From contig NZ_JACVOX010000001.1 of the NCBI RefSeq assembly GCF_018882215.1, positions 810,637 through 874,636 of the forward strand: DNA of 64,000 nucleotides. The letters are read 5' to 3'. The notes below the pieces were generated by a model. That model searched no databases. It had not been told where the DNA came from and saw nothing but the letters and a program-made list of their open reading frames with translations. Every line of letters begins with the position of its first letter. The stretch's first letter is position 1. The position numbers and the translations under genes are program-made. This document shows positions 11,789 to 19,847 of the stretch, piece after piece. Origin of the DNA: Polynucleobacter sp. AP-Kaivos-20-H2 (GTDB taxonomy: Bacteria; Pseudomonadota; Gammaproteobacteria; Burkholderiales; Burkholderiaceae).

Positions 11789-11841
11789 AGGATCAGTCTA
11801 CAGACTTTTTCATTAAGTGATTTACTATTTATTCTGACAAT

Positions 11842-11868
11842 AAAAAAGGCGCCCACCAGGAGCGCCTT
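11842..11868 (-). terminator. Intrinsic terminator after the canonical CoA-transferase
   Basis: On the minus strand AAGGCGC, a 9-base loop and GCGCCTT are followed directly by a T-rich run. It lies about 25 bp past the stop of the CoA-transferase at 11894-13144. It would end the oxc transcript and separate it from the PAS gene. Confidence 0.8.
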
Positions 11869-11893
11869 CAATTCATAGCGATAATTATCGTTA

Positions 11894-13144
11894 TTAGACT
11901 GCTTTAGCTGTATGTAACTTAGCGATGTCATCAGCGCTATAGCCAAGGTCAGCCAATACTTCGTCAGTGTGCTCACCCAATACTGGTGATGGACCAACTT
12001 CGATTTCCAAATCAGAGAACTTGATTGGGCTACCGATAGTCAAATACTTACCACGTACTTTGTGGTCCACTTCAACAATAGAACCGCTCTTACGCAAGTC
12101 AGGTGAATTAGCCAACTCTTTCATAGAGAGAACTGGAGCACATGGAATATCGAACTTGCGGAGAATGTCCACAGCTTCGTATTTAGTCTTGTCTTTGAGC
12201 CAGTCTTCAATCGTTGCGAAGATGTCAAAAATCTTGTCTTGACGAGCTTCAGCAGTCATGTACGCTGGATCAGTTGCCCACTCTGGCTTACCAATCGCAC
12301 GAGTAATTGGCTCCCAAGCATGACCTTGAATTGTGAAGTAGATGTATGCGTTTGGATCTGTTTCCCAGCCCTTACACTTCAACACCCAACCTGGCTGACC
12401 GCCACCACCAGCGTTACCGCCACGTGGAACTACGTCAGTGAATGAACCGTGTGGGTATTGTGGGTACTCTTCCAAGTAACCAATCTTGTCCAAACGTTGT
12501 TGGTCGCGCAACTTCACGCGGCACAAGTTCAATACAGCGTCTTGCATTGAGCAAGAAACTTTTTGACCTTTGCCAGTTTTTTGACGTTGCATCAAAGCTG
12601 TCAAGATACCGATTGCCAAGTGCATACCAGTATTTGAGTCACCTAAAGCAGCAGCAGAAACAGTAGGAGGACCATCCCAGAAACCAGTTGTGGAAGCAGC
12701 ACCACCAGCGCACTGAGCAACGTTCTCATACACTTTTAAGTCTTCGTATGAGTGGCCATCGCTAAAGCCTTTAACAGAAGCCATGATCATTTTTGGGTTC
12801 AATTCTTGGATACGCTTCCAAGAGAATCCCATACGATCCAAAGCGCCTGGGCCAAAGTTCTCAACCATGACGTCAGAAGTTTTGATCATCTTCTCTAAAA
12901 CTTCTTTACCTTCTTGAGTCTTAGTATCCAAAGTCAAAGAGCGCTTGTTACCGTTCAACATTGTGAAGTACAAAGCATCTGCACCCGGAATATCGCGCAA
13001 TTGGCTACGAGTTACGTCGCCAGAACCTGGACGCTCTACTTTGATAACGTCAGCGCCGTACCAAGCCAACAACTGAGTACATGCAGGGCCTGCTTGTACG
13101 TGTGTGAAGTCAATAATGCGAATACCTTCTAATGGTTTAGTCAT
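11894..13144 (-). CDS. frc: Formyl-CoA:oxalate CoA-transferase, canonical copy
   Basis: A 416-residue class III CoA-transferase that converts formyl-CoA and oxalate to oxalyl-CoA and formate. Catalytic Asp169 ([11 protein letters not shown]), Gln17, Ala18, Arg38 and the intact GGGGQP loop match Oxalobacter FRC as recalled; position 48 is Gln as in E. coli YfdW. The Shine-Dalgarno sequence is strong (AAGGAG). It follows oxc by 78 bp on the same strand and ends at an intrinsic terminator, so oxc-frc is the core oxalate-degrading unit: Frc loads CoA on oxalate, Oxc decarboxylates oxalyl-CoA and regenerates formyl-CoA. Confidence 0.93.
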   Translation of the reverse strand: MTKPLEGIRIIDFTHVQAGPACTQLLAWYGADVIKVERPGSGDVTRSQLRDIPGADALYFTMLNGNKRSLTLDTKTQEGKEVLEKMIKTSDVMVENFGPGALDRMGFSWKRIQELNPKMIMASVKGFSDGHSYEDLKVYENVAQCAGGAASTTGFWDGPPTVSAAALGDSNTGMHLAIGILTALMQRQKTGKGQKVSCSMQDAVLNLCRVKLRDQQRLDKIGYLEEYPQYPHGSFTDVVPRGGNAGGGGQPGWVLKCKGWETDPNAYIYFTIQGHAWEPITRAIGKPEWATDPAYMTAEARQDKIFDIFATIEDWLKDKTKYEAVDILRKFDIPCAPVLSMKELANSPDLRKSGSIVEVDHKVRGKYLTIGSPIKFSDLEIEVGPSPVLGEHTDEVLADLGYSADDIAKLHTAKAV

Positions 13145-13222
13145 GTGTGTTTCTCCTTAAGTCTTTCTTGTTTACTTCTGAATGTAGTCTAAAAATATTA
13201 ACGTTTTATTACTCAGTATTTC

Positions 13223-14932
13223 TTACTTTTTGGCAGCTGCTGTGGATGGGTTTAAGTTTGTTAAACGTCCACTCTCAGTACCTGCAGTTTCATCAATAAC
13301 AGCATTGATGAGGGCTGGTTTACCGGCAGCAATCGCTTCTGTTAACGCTGCTTCTAATTCTGCTGGGGTTGTTACGTAGTAACCAACACCACCAAATGCT
13401 TCAATCATCTTGTCGTAACGAGCATCTTTAACGAACACAGTTGGCGCAACATCAGCACCACCAGTTGGGTTAACGTCAGTGCCGCGGTATACGCCGTTGT
13501 TATTAAATACAACCGTCGTAATTGGTAGGTTGTAACGGCAAACTGTTTCCAATTCCATACCGCTAAAGCCAAATGCACTGTCGCCTTCAACTGCAACTGT
13601 TGGCAAGCCGCTAGTAACGGCGGCGCCAATTGCATAACCCATACCGATACCCATAATGCCCCAAGTACCAGAGTCAAAACGCTTACGTGGCTTGTACATA
13701 TCAACGATGGCACGGCAATAGTCGAGTGTATTTGCGCCTTCGTTTACCAAGTTCACATCTGGGTTCTTCTTAATCACATCACGAATCACGCGTAACGCGC
13801 CATGGAAGTTCATTGGGTTTGCTTCTTTAGCCAATGTCTCGGCCATCTTGGCTAGATTCTTATCTTTCTTCTCAGTGATCGCGGCAATCCACTCAGCGCT
13901 TGGCTTAGGAACAGCGGAGATACCCTTCAAGAGTTCGCCAACGCATGAACCGATGTCACCAATCAATGGAGCAGCGATTTGTACGTTGCTATCCACTTCG
14001 TTTGCTTGAATATCGATTTGGATAAATTTCTTAGGCTCTTTGCCCCAAGTCTTACCTTTACCGTGTGCCAGCAACCAGTTTAAACGTGCACCAACCAATA
14101 ACACTGCATCAGCTTCAGCCAATACAAATGAACGCGCTGCAGAAGCAGATTGTGGGTGATTGTCTGGCAATAAACCTTTAGCCATAGACATCGGCAAGTA
14201 AGGAATACCTGATTTTTCAACCAGATCACGAATCTCTTTATCAGCTTGAGCATAAGCAGCGCCCTTACCCAAGAGGATCAATGGACGCTTAGCGCCCTTC
14301 AACACATCTAATGCACGAGCAACTGCATCAGCCGCTGGGATTTGACGAGGAACTGGATCGATTACCTTGAAAATGGATTTCTTAGCTTCATCAGCAGGCA
14401 TTGTTTGAGCAAGCAACTGGGCTGGCAAATCTAAATACACGCCACCTGGACGACCAGAAACGGCAGCGCGGATTGCACGAGCAAAACCAATGCCGATATC
14501 TTCAATGTGGTTAATACGATAGGCAGCTTTGCAATATGGCTTCGCTGCGTTGAGCTGATCCATCTCTTCGTAGTCACCCTGTTGCAAGTCAACGATTTCA
14601 CGTTCGCTTGAACCAGAGATCAAAATCATTGGGAAGCAGTTCACAGTTGCATTAGCAAGTGCTGTCAAACCGTTCAAGAAACCAGGAGCAGAAACAGTCA
14701 TACAGATACCTGGCTTTTGCGTCATGTAACCAGAAATAGCGGCAGCATTACCTGCGTGTTGTTCGTGACGGAAGCCGATAAAACGCAGACCTTCTGCTTG
14801 CGCTAAACGGCATAAGTCAGTAATTGGAATACCAACGAGGCCGAAAATAGTATCGAGATCGTTTGCTTTCAGGGCGTCAATGACGAGGTGAAAGCCATCG
14901 GTTAATTGTGTGTTTTGATTATCAGTTGTCAT
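13223..14932 (-). CDS. oxc: Oxalyl-CoA decarboxylase
   Basis: A 569-residue thiamine-diphosphate enzyme that splits oxalyl-CoA into formyl-CoA and CO2. The catalytic glutamate region is [17 protein letters not shown] near residues 53-69, and the ThDP motif runs from [13 protein letters not shown] to [10 protein letters not shown] near 455-490. Oxc family marks include [20 protein letters not shown]. Length matches Oxalobacter Oxc (568). No clear Shine-Dalgarno sequence precedes the ATG; instead AATTTCTAT is directly repeated just upstream. The promoter upstream carries a Crp/Fnr-type dyad. It is the first gene of the oxc-frc transcript. Confidence 0.95.
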   Translation of the reverse strand: MTTDNQNTQLTDGFHLVIDALKANDLDTIFGLVGIPITDLCRLAQAEGLRFIGFRHEQHAGNAAAISGYMTQKPGICMTVSAPGFLNGLTALANATVNCFPMILISGSSEREIVDLQQGDYEEMDQLNAAKPYCKAAYRINHIEDIGIGFARAIRAAVSGRPGGVYLDLPAQLLAQTMPADEAKKSIFKVIDPVPRQIPAADAVARALDVLKGAKRPLILLGKGAAYAQADKEIRDLVEKSGIPYLPMSMAKGLLPDNHPQSASAARSFVLAEADAVLLVGARLNWLLAHGKGKTWGKEPKKFIQIDIQANEVDSNVQIAAPLIGDIGSCVGELLKGISAVPKPSAEWIAAITEKKDKNLAKMAETLAKEANPMNFHGALRVIRDVIKKNPDVNLVNEGANTLDYCRAIVDMYKPRKRFDSGTWGIMGIGMGYAIGAAVTSGLPTVAVEGDSAFGFSGMELETVCRYNLPITTVVFNNNGVYRGTDVNPTGGADVAPTVFVKDARYDKMIEAFGGVGYYVTTPAELEAALTEAIAAGKPALINAVIDETAGTESGRLTNLNPSTAAAKK

Positions 14933-15048
14933 AGAAATTTATATAGAAATTGCGGGCTTGCTCTTGTAGAGCCAATGCAATTTAGCTTTCGCTAACGTCT
15001 CCAATGTAGTTATAAATCGCATAACGGGTTTTGTGTCCCGCTTAGGCT

Positions 15049-15098
15049 GAGATGAATATTAGGCTTGGAGGAGAGGTTCATCATTGACTTCGGTCAAT
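15049..15098 (-). promoter_or_regulatory. Predicted oxc promoter with a Crp/Fnr box centred at -41.5
   Basis: A perfect dyad ATTGAC-TTCG-GTCAAT lies at 15083-15098 (centre 15090.5). On the minus strand a TAATAT -10 element lies at 15061-15056. Placing +1 seven bases beyond it, at 15049, puts the dyad centre at -41.5, the class II activator position. The half-site TTGAC and the 4-base spacer resemble the FNR consensus TTGAT-N4-ATCAA. The likely ligand is the regulator encoded 39 bp upstream. The start site is predicted, not observed. Confidence 0.65.
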
Positions 15099-15136
15099 TT
15101 CCCCCTAAATCCTGTAATTACGGGCGGTTTTACCCC

Positions 15137-15754
15137 TTAAACAAAGAGCTCTTTATGCTTCGTTTTAAGGCGACTTAGGGTCTCAGGAGAGAGATTGAGG
15201 TAGGCCGCCAGCTCCTTCTTTGGGAGAAGCTCGAACAAATCCTCATATTTACGCAAGAAACGCTCTACCCGGCCTGGAGCATCGAGCATATGCAAGGTAA
15301 TGGTGTGGGCCATGATTTCACTCATCAGGCGCATGACTTCGAACTCAAAGCTCTCTTTGAGGGGTTTGTGCTCCTCAAGGAATTCAGCCCACTTCTTCAT
15401 AGGCATCCTAGCAACACGGGCCTTAGTGACGCACGCAATACTGTAAGGGGCAGCCGTTTTTAAACGCCATGCGGCATAGCTTGTTTCAATATCTTTTTCG
15501 ATGGCAAAACGCAAAATCATCTCTTTGGCATCCGCGCTCGAAACAATCCGCTTCAGAATGCCATCCAAAACGAAGTACTGCTCCATCTGGTGATCACCCT
15601 GGTGTAGCAAGATTTCTGATTTTTTGAGGTCCGAAATTTCTAAATGGCGCTCTAAATCAGCCATTGCTGAGGGATCCAAGCTTTTTAAGACCGAGTTTTG
15701 ACTCAACTGCAGACGAATCAGGTTTTTTTCGGGATGCTTATCTAATACGGTCAT
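15137..15754 (-). CDS. Crp/Fnr family transcriptional regulator
   Basis: A 205-residue regulator with an N-terminal cyclic-nucleotide-binding-like beta-barrel (ILLHQGDHQMEQYFVLDG) and a C-terminal winged helix KELAAYLNLSPETLSRLK. The recognition helix keeps the E-x-x-S-R arrangement of FNR, in line with a TTGA half-site. There is one cysteine only, so an FNR-type iron-sulfur cluster is not expected; the signal is unknown. The ATG at 15754 was preferred to the TTG at 15769 because a purine-rich GGAGCAAGGA precedes it. It lies upstream of oxc on the same strand and divergent from the btuB riboswitch. It is the best candidate oxalate regulator. Confidence 0.87.
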   Translation of the reverse strand: MTVLDKHPEKNLIRLQLSQNSVLKSLDPSAMADLERHLEISDLKKSEILLHQGDHQMEQYFVLDGILKRIVSSADAKEMILRFAIEKDIETSYAAWRLKTAAPYSIACVTKARVARMPMKKWAEFLEEHKPLKESFEFEVMRLMSEIMAHTITLHMLDAPGRVERFLRKYEDLFELLPKKELAAYLNLSPETLSRLKTKHKELFV

Positions 15755-15847
15755 GAATCCTTGCTCCAAGACCCTCTATTGTAGGCTTTTTTAACCCTCA
15801 AAGCCTTGGATTCCCGCTTAGCGAACTTCAAATCCGCTAGAATAATG

Positions 15848-16040
15848 AGGTCGTGGTGCTTTATTGCAGTGCAATAAAGTTAAACGGGAAACACTAAACG
15901 TGTGCTGCCCCCGCAACGGTAGGTAAATGCGCCCTTTTTGGTTTATTTGGGGCGTCAGGAATCTGACAAAGCCACTGTGCGCGTCAATCGCATGGGAAGG
16001 CCAGATTCTGATATTTACTAGCCCGGATACCGGCCAAGAT
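15848..16040 (+). ncRNA. Cobalamin (AdoCbl) riboswitch
   Basis: The leader of btuB contains the ordered conserved segments of the cobalamin aptamer: GGTGCT near 15855, GGGAAACACT near 15886, GCCCCCGCAACGGTAGG near 15907, GCCACTG at 15971, GGGAAGG at 15994, and the B12 box AGCCCGGATACCGGCC at 16020-16035. In this class, ligand binding represses expression of transport genes downstream. The 155 bp between the B12 box and the btuB start would hold the expression platform. Confidence 0.95.
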
Positions 16041-16149
16041 AGGTGGAATTTTGCGGACGGGGATCTTCGCGCGCCAAGAAAGCGCTAAGTCTCTCGATAC
16101 TGCGCCCAATTGACGCCTGAACTCCTGCACGGGAAATTCTGTTCGACCC

Positions 16150-16169
16150 AGCTAACGGGGAGGTTAGCT
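16150..16169 (+). other. Hairpin with GGGGAG loop in the btuB expression platform
   Basis: AGCTAAC and GTTAGCT form a perfect 7-bp stem with a 6-base GGGGAG loop, between the riboswitch aptamer and btuB. No T-run follows, so it does not look like a terminator. The loop is 33 bases from the btuB ATG, too far to be its ribosome binding site. It may pair with pyrimidine-rich aptamer sequence; this is inference. Confidence 0.45.
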
Positions 16170-16195
16170 AGGCAATCGATAACAGAAAGTGAAAC

Positions 16196-18199
16196 ATGAA
16201 ACAGCAGTTCAGCAGTAAATTAAGCGCCCTAATCTGTGGCGCCTCATTCTTTTTTAGCGCAACAGCAAACTCACAAAACTCTGCGAATGTTTCTGTGGTC
16301 AACACCATGGATCCAGTTTTGGTAACCGCAAATCGTGCACCAACCTTAGCAAACAATGTTTTGGCTGACTATGACTACATCGGGCCAGAAGAAATCGCTC
16401 AAGCAGGTCAAACTAGCTTGGTAGATTTACTGCAGAGACAACGCGGCATTGAAATTACTAATGGACTCGGTGCCGGGGGCGCAGGCGCAAGCATCTTTTT
16501 ACGTGGCACCTCTAATGCGCAAAGTTTGGTGCTAGTGGATGGCGTTCGCTCTGATTCTGGTTTTAATGGGGGGCCTACCTGGGAAACTATCCCGCTCCCG
16601 CTAATTGACCATATTGAAGTCATTTTTGGACCTCAAAGCAGTCTGTATGGAGCAGATGCAATCGGCGGCGTTATTCAAATCTTTACCAAAGCAGGTGATG
16701 GACCCGCCAAAGTAAGCGTATCAACTGGTTACGGCACCTACGGAACCAGTGTGAGCGATGCAAGTATTTATGGATCCACTGACGGCGAACAAAAAATTCG
16801 TTACTCACTAGGCGTGAGCGAAACCCTCTCCACTGGCTTTAATACCGTGGCTTCCAACAATCCATTCGGTCTAGCAGCAATGAAAACAGGCTACGTACAA
16901 AATGGGGTTACAGGCAAACTCTCACAAGAGTGGGCCATAGGGCAGGTATTGGGCTTTCAAATGTTGCAGAGCCGTATGAATACACAGATGCCTGGTTTTA
17001 ATACATTTGATTACTTTAACGGTCCTTATCCATTACCCGCTTCTGCTCAGCAAACTCAAAATGCAGTTTCACAAATGGGTATCTACACCGTATATTCAAA
17101 AAATCAAATTACTGAAATTTGGAAGAGTTCTTTACAAGCATCCATTTCAACTAACTATGGGCAGTCAATCCAGCCTGCAAGCGTATATAGCCCAACGTAT
17201 AACCCCTACACTCAGACCAAGCAAAATATTTACACTTGGCAAAATGACATTACCCTTGGGTCAGACCTATTGCAATTAGTGGGAGAGCGCAGAGTACAAA
17301 AGGTGGATACCTATCAATACAACTATGGCACAGACTATAACTACAACCTCTTACCAAGCGCATTTAGCCAAACCCGCGATACCAATTCTGTAGCAGGCTC
17401 ATATCAGCTAAAACGTGGTGACCACTTGGGTAATGTGTCGCTACGCAATGACAACATCAGTGGCTATAGCCCACAAACCACAGGCGCAATTTCCTACGGT
17501 TATTTCTTAACAAAAGAATGGCGAGCCAATCTTAACTACGGAACTGGATTTAGGGCGCCCACTTTTAATGATCTGTACTACCCTGGCTATGGAAATCCAA
17601 ATCTTTTGCCAGAAAAAAGTAAAAACACTGAAGCTGGGTTGCACTATGATGCGCGTACTTATGAGGCTCACGTAGTTGCCTATACCAATACCGTTTCAAA
17701 CTTAATTCAATTTGGCTCCAACGGCTGTAACTCCAGTCAAATCAGTCAAAGCGGTGGATGTGCTTCGAATGTAGGTGTAGCCAGAATTACCGGCATATCG
17801 TTTGGTGGTGCGTCTCAAATTGGTCGCTTTATGCTCAAAGGCTCGTTAGATCAGCAAAACCCAGAGAATGTGACCGAAGATAAGCAACTAACCAAAAGGG
17901 CGCGTACTTTTGGAAACGCCTCCGTGGAATACAACTACAACAAGTTAGTTGCAGGACTTGGCGGCACTTTTTCCGGGCAAAGGCAGGACATATCTGGAAC
18001 TGACACCTCCGGAAGTGCTTATAACGGCTCAATGGGCGGGTACTCAATCTTCAATCTTTATTCTAGCTACGAGCTTGAAAAGAATTGGACGCTTTTTGCA
18101 CGCTGGAATAACATCACCAATAAGCAATATCAGCTCACTTATGGCTATAACACCATGGGATCTAACGTATTTGTAGGCCTACGTTACGCTATGAAATAA
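16196..18199 (+). CDS. btuB: TonB-dependent vitamin B12 outer-membrane receptor
   Basis: A 667-residue receptor. A signal peptide spans about residues 1-26. The TonB box is near DPVLVTANRAPT. The plug domain follows (DLLQRQRGIEI, SIFLRGTSNAQSLVLVDG, GPQSSLYGADAIGGVIQIFT), then a 22-strand-type barrel with the ELEKNWTLFARWNNITNKQY-type end region. It imports cobalamin across the outer membrane. The riboswitch upstream firmly sets the substrate. The last residues are LRYAMK; most outer-membrane barrels end in Phe or Trp, so the Lys end is unusual. A tight cysteine pair occurs in a barrel loop (NGCNSSQISQSGGC). No btuCDF genes follow. Confidence 0.93.
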   Translation: MKQQFSSKLSALICGASFFFSATANSQNSANVSVVNTMDPVLVTANRAPTLANNVLADYDYIGPEEIAQAGQTSLVDLLQRQRGIEITNGLGAGGAGASIFLRGTSNAQSLVLVDGVRSDSGFNGGPTWETIPLPLIDHIEVIFGPQSSLYGADAIGGVIQIFTKAGDGPAKVSVSTGYGTYGTSVSDASIYGSTDGEQKIRYSLGVSETLSTGFNTVASNNPFGLAAMKTGYVQNGVTGKLSQEWAIGQVLGFQMLQSRMNTQMPGFNTFDYFNGPYPLPASAQQTQNAVSQMGIYTVYSKNQITEIWKSSLQASISTNYGQSIQPASVYSPTYNPYTQTKQNIYTWQNDITLGSDLLQLVGERRVQKVDTYQYNYGTDYNYNLLPSAFSQTRDTNSVAGSYQLKRGDHLGNVSLRNDNISGYSPQTTGAISYGYFLTKEWRANLNYGTGFRAPTFNDLYYPGYGNPNLLPEKSKNTEAGLHYDARTYEAHVVAYTNTVSNLIQFGSNGCNSSQISQSGGCASNVGVARITGISFGGASQIGRFMLKGSLDQQNPENVTEDKQLTKRARTFGNASVEYNYNKLVAGLGGTFSGQRQDISGTDTSGSAYNGSMGGYSIFNLYSSYELEKNWTLFARWNNITNKQYQLTYGYNTMGSNVFVGLRYAMK

Positions 18200-18226
18200 G
18201 CCCTTTTTTCAGACTACAATGCCAGT

Positions 18227-18514
18227 ATGAGCGAGACTCCCCCTCTTTCCACTGGCAACCAAGCTTCAGACATGGATGCGCTATGCGCATCCATCCATCG
18301 AATAGCTGGAAAAATCCAAGCCATTGCACAAGCCGTGCAAAACTCAAATCAAAATCGAGTACAGCTCGAAAATAAGATTGAAGATGCGCAAAAGCGTATT
18401 CAACATATCCTAAGTCGTCTGCCAGAACAAAGTGATGGTCGCCAGCTCAATCTACTAGGCGAAGCTATCCCACCAAATAACCCCGAGGATGATAATGAGC
18501 CAACAACGCATTGA
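18227..18514 (+). CDS. Small coiled-coil protein upstream of zapA
   Basis: A 95-residue soluble protein whose middle part (DALCASIHRIAGKIQAIAQA to EDAQKRIQHILSRL) predicts a long helix or coiled coil. The C-terminus is acidic and disordered (NNPEDDNEPTTH). No catalytic motif is present. The small size, coiled coil and 20-base overlap with zapA suggest a ZapB-like or Z-ring-associated partner, but I cannot assign it to a named family with certainty. Confidence 0.7.
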   Translation: MSETPPLSTGNQASDMDALCASIHRIAGKIQAIAQAVQNSNQNRVQLENKIEDAQKRIQHILSRLPEQSDGRQLNLLGEAIPPNNPEDDNEPTTH

Positions 18515-18848
18515 GGTAAGTCTTGCCGGTCAGAAAATTACTCTGGCAACCAGTGCCGAGCATGAGCCATTACTCCGGGCAGCGTGTGTCTTGGTTGACG
18601 AACAAATTCAACTGGCTATTAATGGTGGTAACCGCAGCATCGAGAGAGCGAGCATGATGGCTGCACTCAAAATTGCTGGCGATCTTATTACCTTACAAAA
18701 AAATCCATCGCAGCAAAGCAGCTCTTCCAATGTCAGCACGGATGAAGTTACTCGCCTTCAGGATGAGATTCATGCACTTGAAGATCAAGTAGATGCTTTG
18801 ATGCAAACCCTTTCCCTGCCTGGTTCGCCAAGGCCAATAGTTCCTTGA
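18495..18848 (+). CDS. zapA: Cell division protein ZapA
   Basis: A 117-residue protein, slightly longer than E. coli ZapA (109). The N-terminal MSQQRIEVSLAGQKITLATS and AACVLVDEQIQLA form the ZapA globular head, followed by a C-terminal coiled coil (VTRLQDEIHALEDQVDAL). ZapA cross-links FtsZ filaments at midcell. The ATG at 18495 is preferred over that at 18489 because GAGG at 18485-18488 is then correctly spaced. As in E. coli, the 6S RNA gene follows directly. Confidence 0.9.
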   Translation: MSQQRIEVSLAGQKITLATSAEHEPLLRAACVLVDEQIQLAINGGNRSIERASMMAALKIAGDLITLQKNPSQQSSSSNVSTDEVTRLQDEIHALEDQVDALMQTLSLPGSPRPIVP

Positions 18849-18871
18849 ACCGATGCGCAAGCATCAGGAAC
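18840..18871 (+). other. Stem-loop overlapping the zapA stop codon
   Basis: GTTCCT and AGGAAC enclose an inner GATGC-GCAA-GCATC hairpin, with TGAACC bulged on one side. The structure straddles the zapA stop. It may be the processed end of the zapA mRNA or the boundary to the 6S RNA. No clear T-run follows (GATCTTTACC). Confidence 0.4.
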
Positions 18872-18879
18872 GATCTTTA

Positions 18880-19025
18880 CCTTGTGGGCGTGAGCGTTTT
18901 GCAAGTTCACAGTGCCAACTTAGACTTGGTTACTCCCTGAACCTCTTAATGCACCCGAAGCAGAGTAGCCGTTCCACCTTGAACCTTAGGGTTCAGGATG
19001 ACGGCCTAGCGGCCAAGGCGGGGAA
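18880..19025 (+). ncRNA. ssrS: 6S RNA
   Basis: The region between zapA and the TauE gene has the hallmark of 6S RNA. Near its 3' end CCTTGAACC TTA GGGTTCAGG closely matches the E. coli hairpin, followed by GACGGCCTAGCGGCC and a G-rich end comparable to the E. coli closing stem. The 5' side has CCCTGAACC, as in the central bubble. Synteny with zapA supports the call. 6S RNA mimics an open promoter and sequesters sigma70 RNA polymerase in stationary phase. The ends are approximate because the terminal stem could not be fixed by eye. Confidence 0.85.
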
Positions 19026-19028
19026 TTC

Positions 19029-19847
19029 ATGTCACTGAACGATATCTTGATGCTGATGTTGTGCGGCGCCATCTCCGGCTACTTGGCTGGACTGCTGGGT
19101 ATTGGTGGCGGCATGATTCTGGTGCCCTTCATGATCCTGGTATTTAATCACCTAGGATTTAGTCAAGAAGCTATCGTGCATATGGCTATTGCAACAGGCA
19201 TGGCGACCATTCTGTTTACTACCACTTCCGCAATTTGGGCACATCACAAACATGGCTCCATTGATTGGAGGCTAGTTGCCTCTTTAAGTCCTGGAATGAT
19301 TTTTGGTGGATTGATTGGTGGCAGTGAATTATTTGAGGCACTCAAAACCTCGTGGCTCTCGCTCTTCTTTGCAGTCTTTATTGTTTACACCTCAATTCAG
19401 ATGTTACTCAATAAGAAACCTAAGGCAGGTAGAGACTTGCCTGGCACGCTTGGATTATTTTCTTTTGGCACATTTGCTGGCGCACTTGCAAGTCTAGTGG
19501 GCGCTGGTGGAGCATTTATTACGGTGCCCTTCATGCTCTGGTGCAACGTCAAGCCGCATACAGCAATGGCCACTTCATCTGGCTTGGGTTTTCCAATTGC
19601 CGCCGCTGCAACCATTGGCTACATGTATGGAAGCTGGGGCAACCCCAATCTTCCAGCGGGCGCTCTGGGCTTTGTCTATTTACCAGCAGTAGCGTGCATT
19701 GTGACGGTCAGTATTTTTACTGCGCCTTTAGGTGCAAAGATGGCCAGAAAACTCGATATTGCTCAACTCAAACGCGTTTTTGGCATCATGCTTTTTTTCC
19801 TTGCAGCCTTCATGTTTAATGAAAGCCGCAAGGCATTCGGCTTCTAA
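19029..19847 (+). CDS. TauE/SafE family anion exporter
   Basis: A 272-residue inner-membrane protein with about eight helices in two repeats, each with the family glycine motif (GYLAGLLGIGGGMILVPF near 15-32 and LASLVGAGGAFITVPF near 155-170). The family exports sulfite or organosulfur anions, but the substrate here cannot be inferred. The ATG at 19029 lies just downstream of the 6S RNA. The gene converges with matB at 19848, with no gap between the stop codons. Confidence 0.88.
   Translation: MSLNDILMLMLCGAISGYLAGLLGIGGGMILVPFMILVFNHLGFSQEAIVHMAIATGMATILFTTTSAIWAHHKHGSIDWRLVASLSPGMIFGGLIGGSELFEALKTSWLSLFFAVFIVYTSIQMLLNKKPKAGRDLPGTLGLFSFGTFAGALASLVGAGGAFITVPFMLWCNVKPHTAMATSSGLGFPIAAAATIGYMYGSWGNPNLPAGALGFVYLPAVACIVTVSIFTAPLGAKMARKLDIAQLKRVFGIMLFFLAAFMFNESRKAFGF

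Noticed and set aside
11785..11997. 70-codon minus-strand frame overlapping frc and PAS genes
   Set aside because: It covers the frc terminator and the 3' end of frc in the wrong frame.
18853..19038. 61-codon reading frame after zapA
   Set aside because: It lies on the 6S RNA gene; the RNA has clear conserved hairpin and synteny, and the peptide has no recognisable features.
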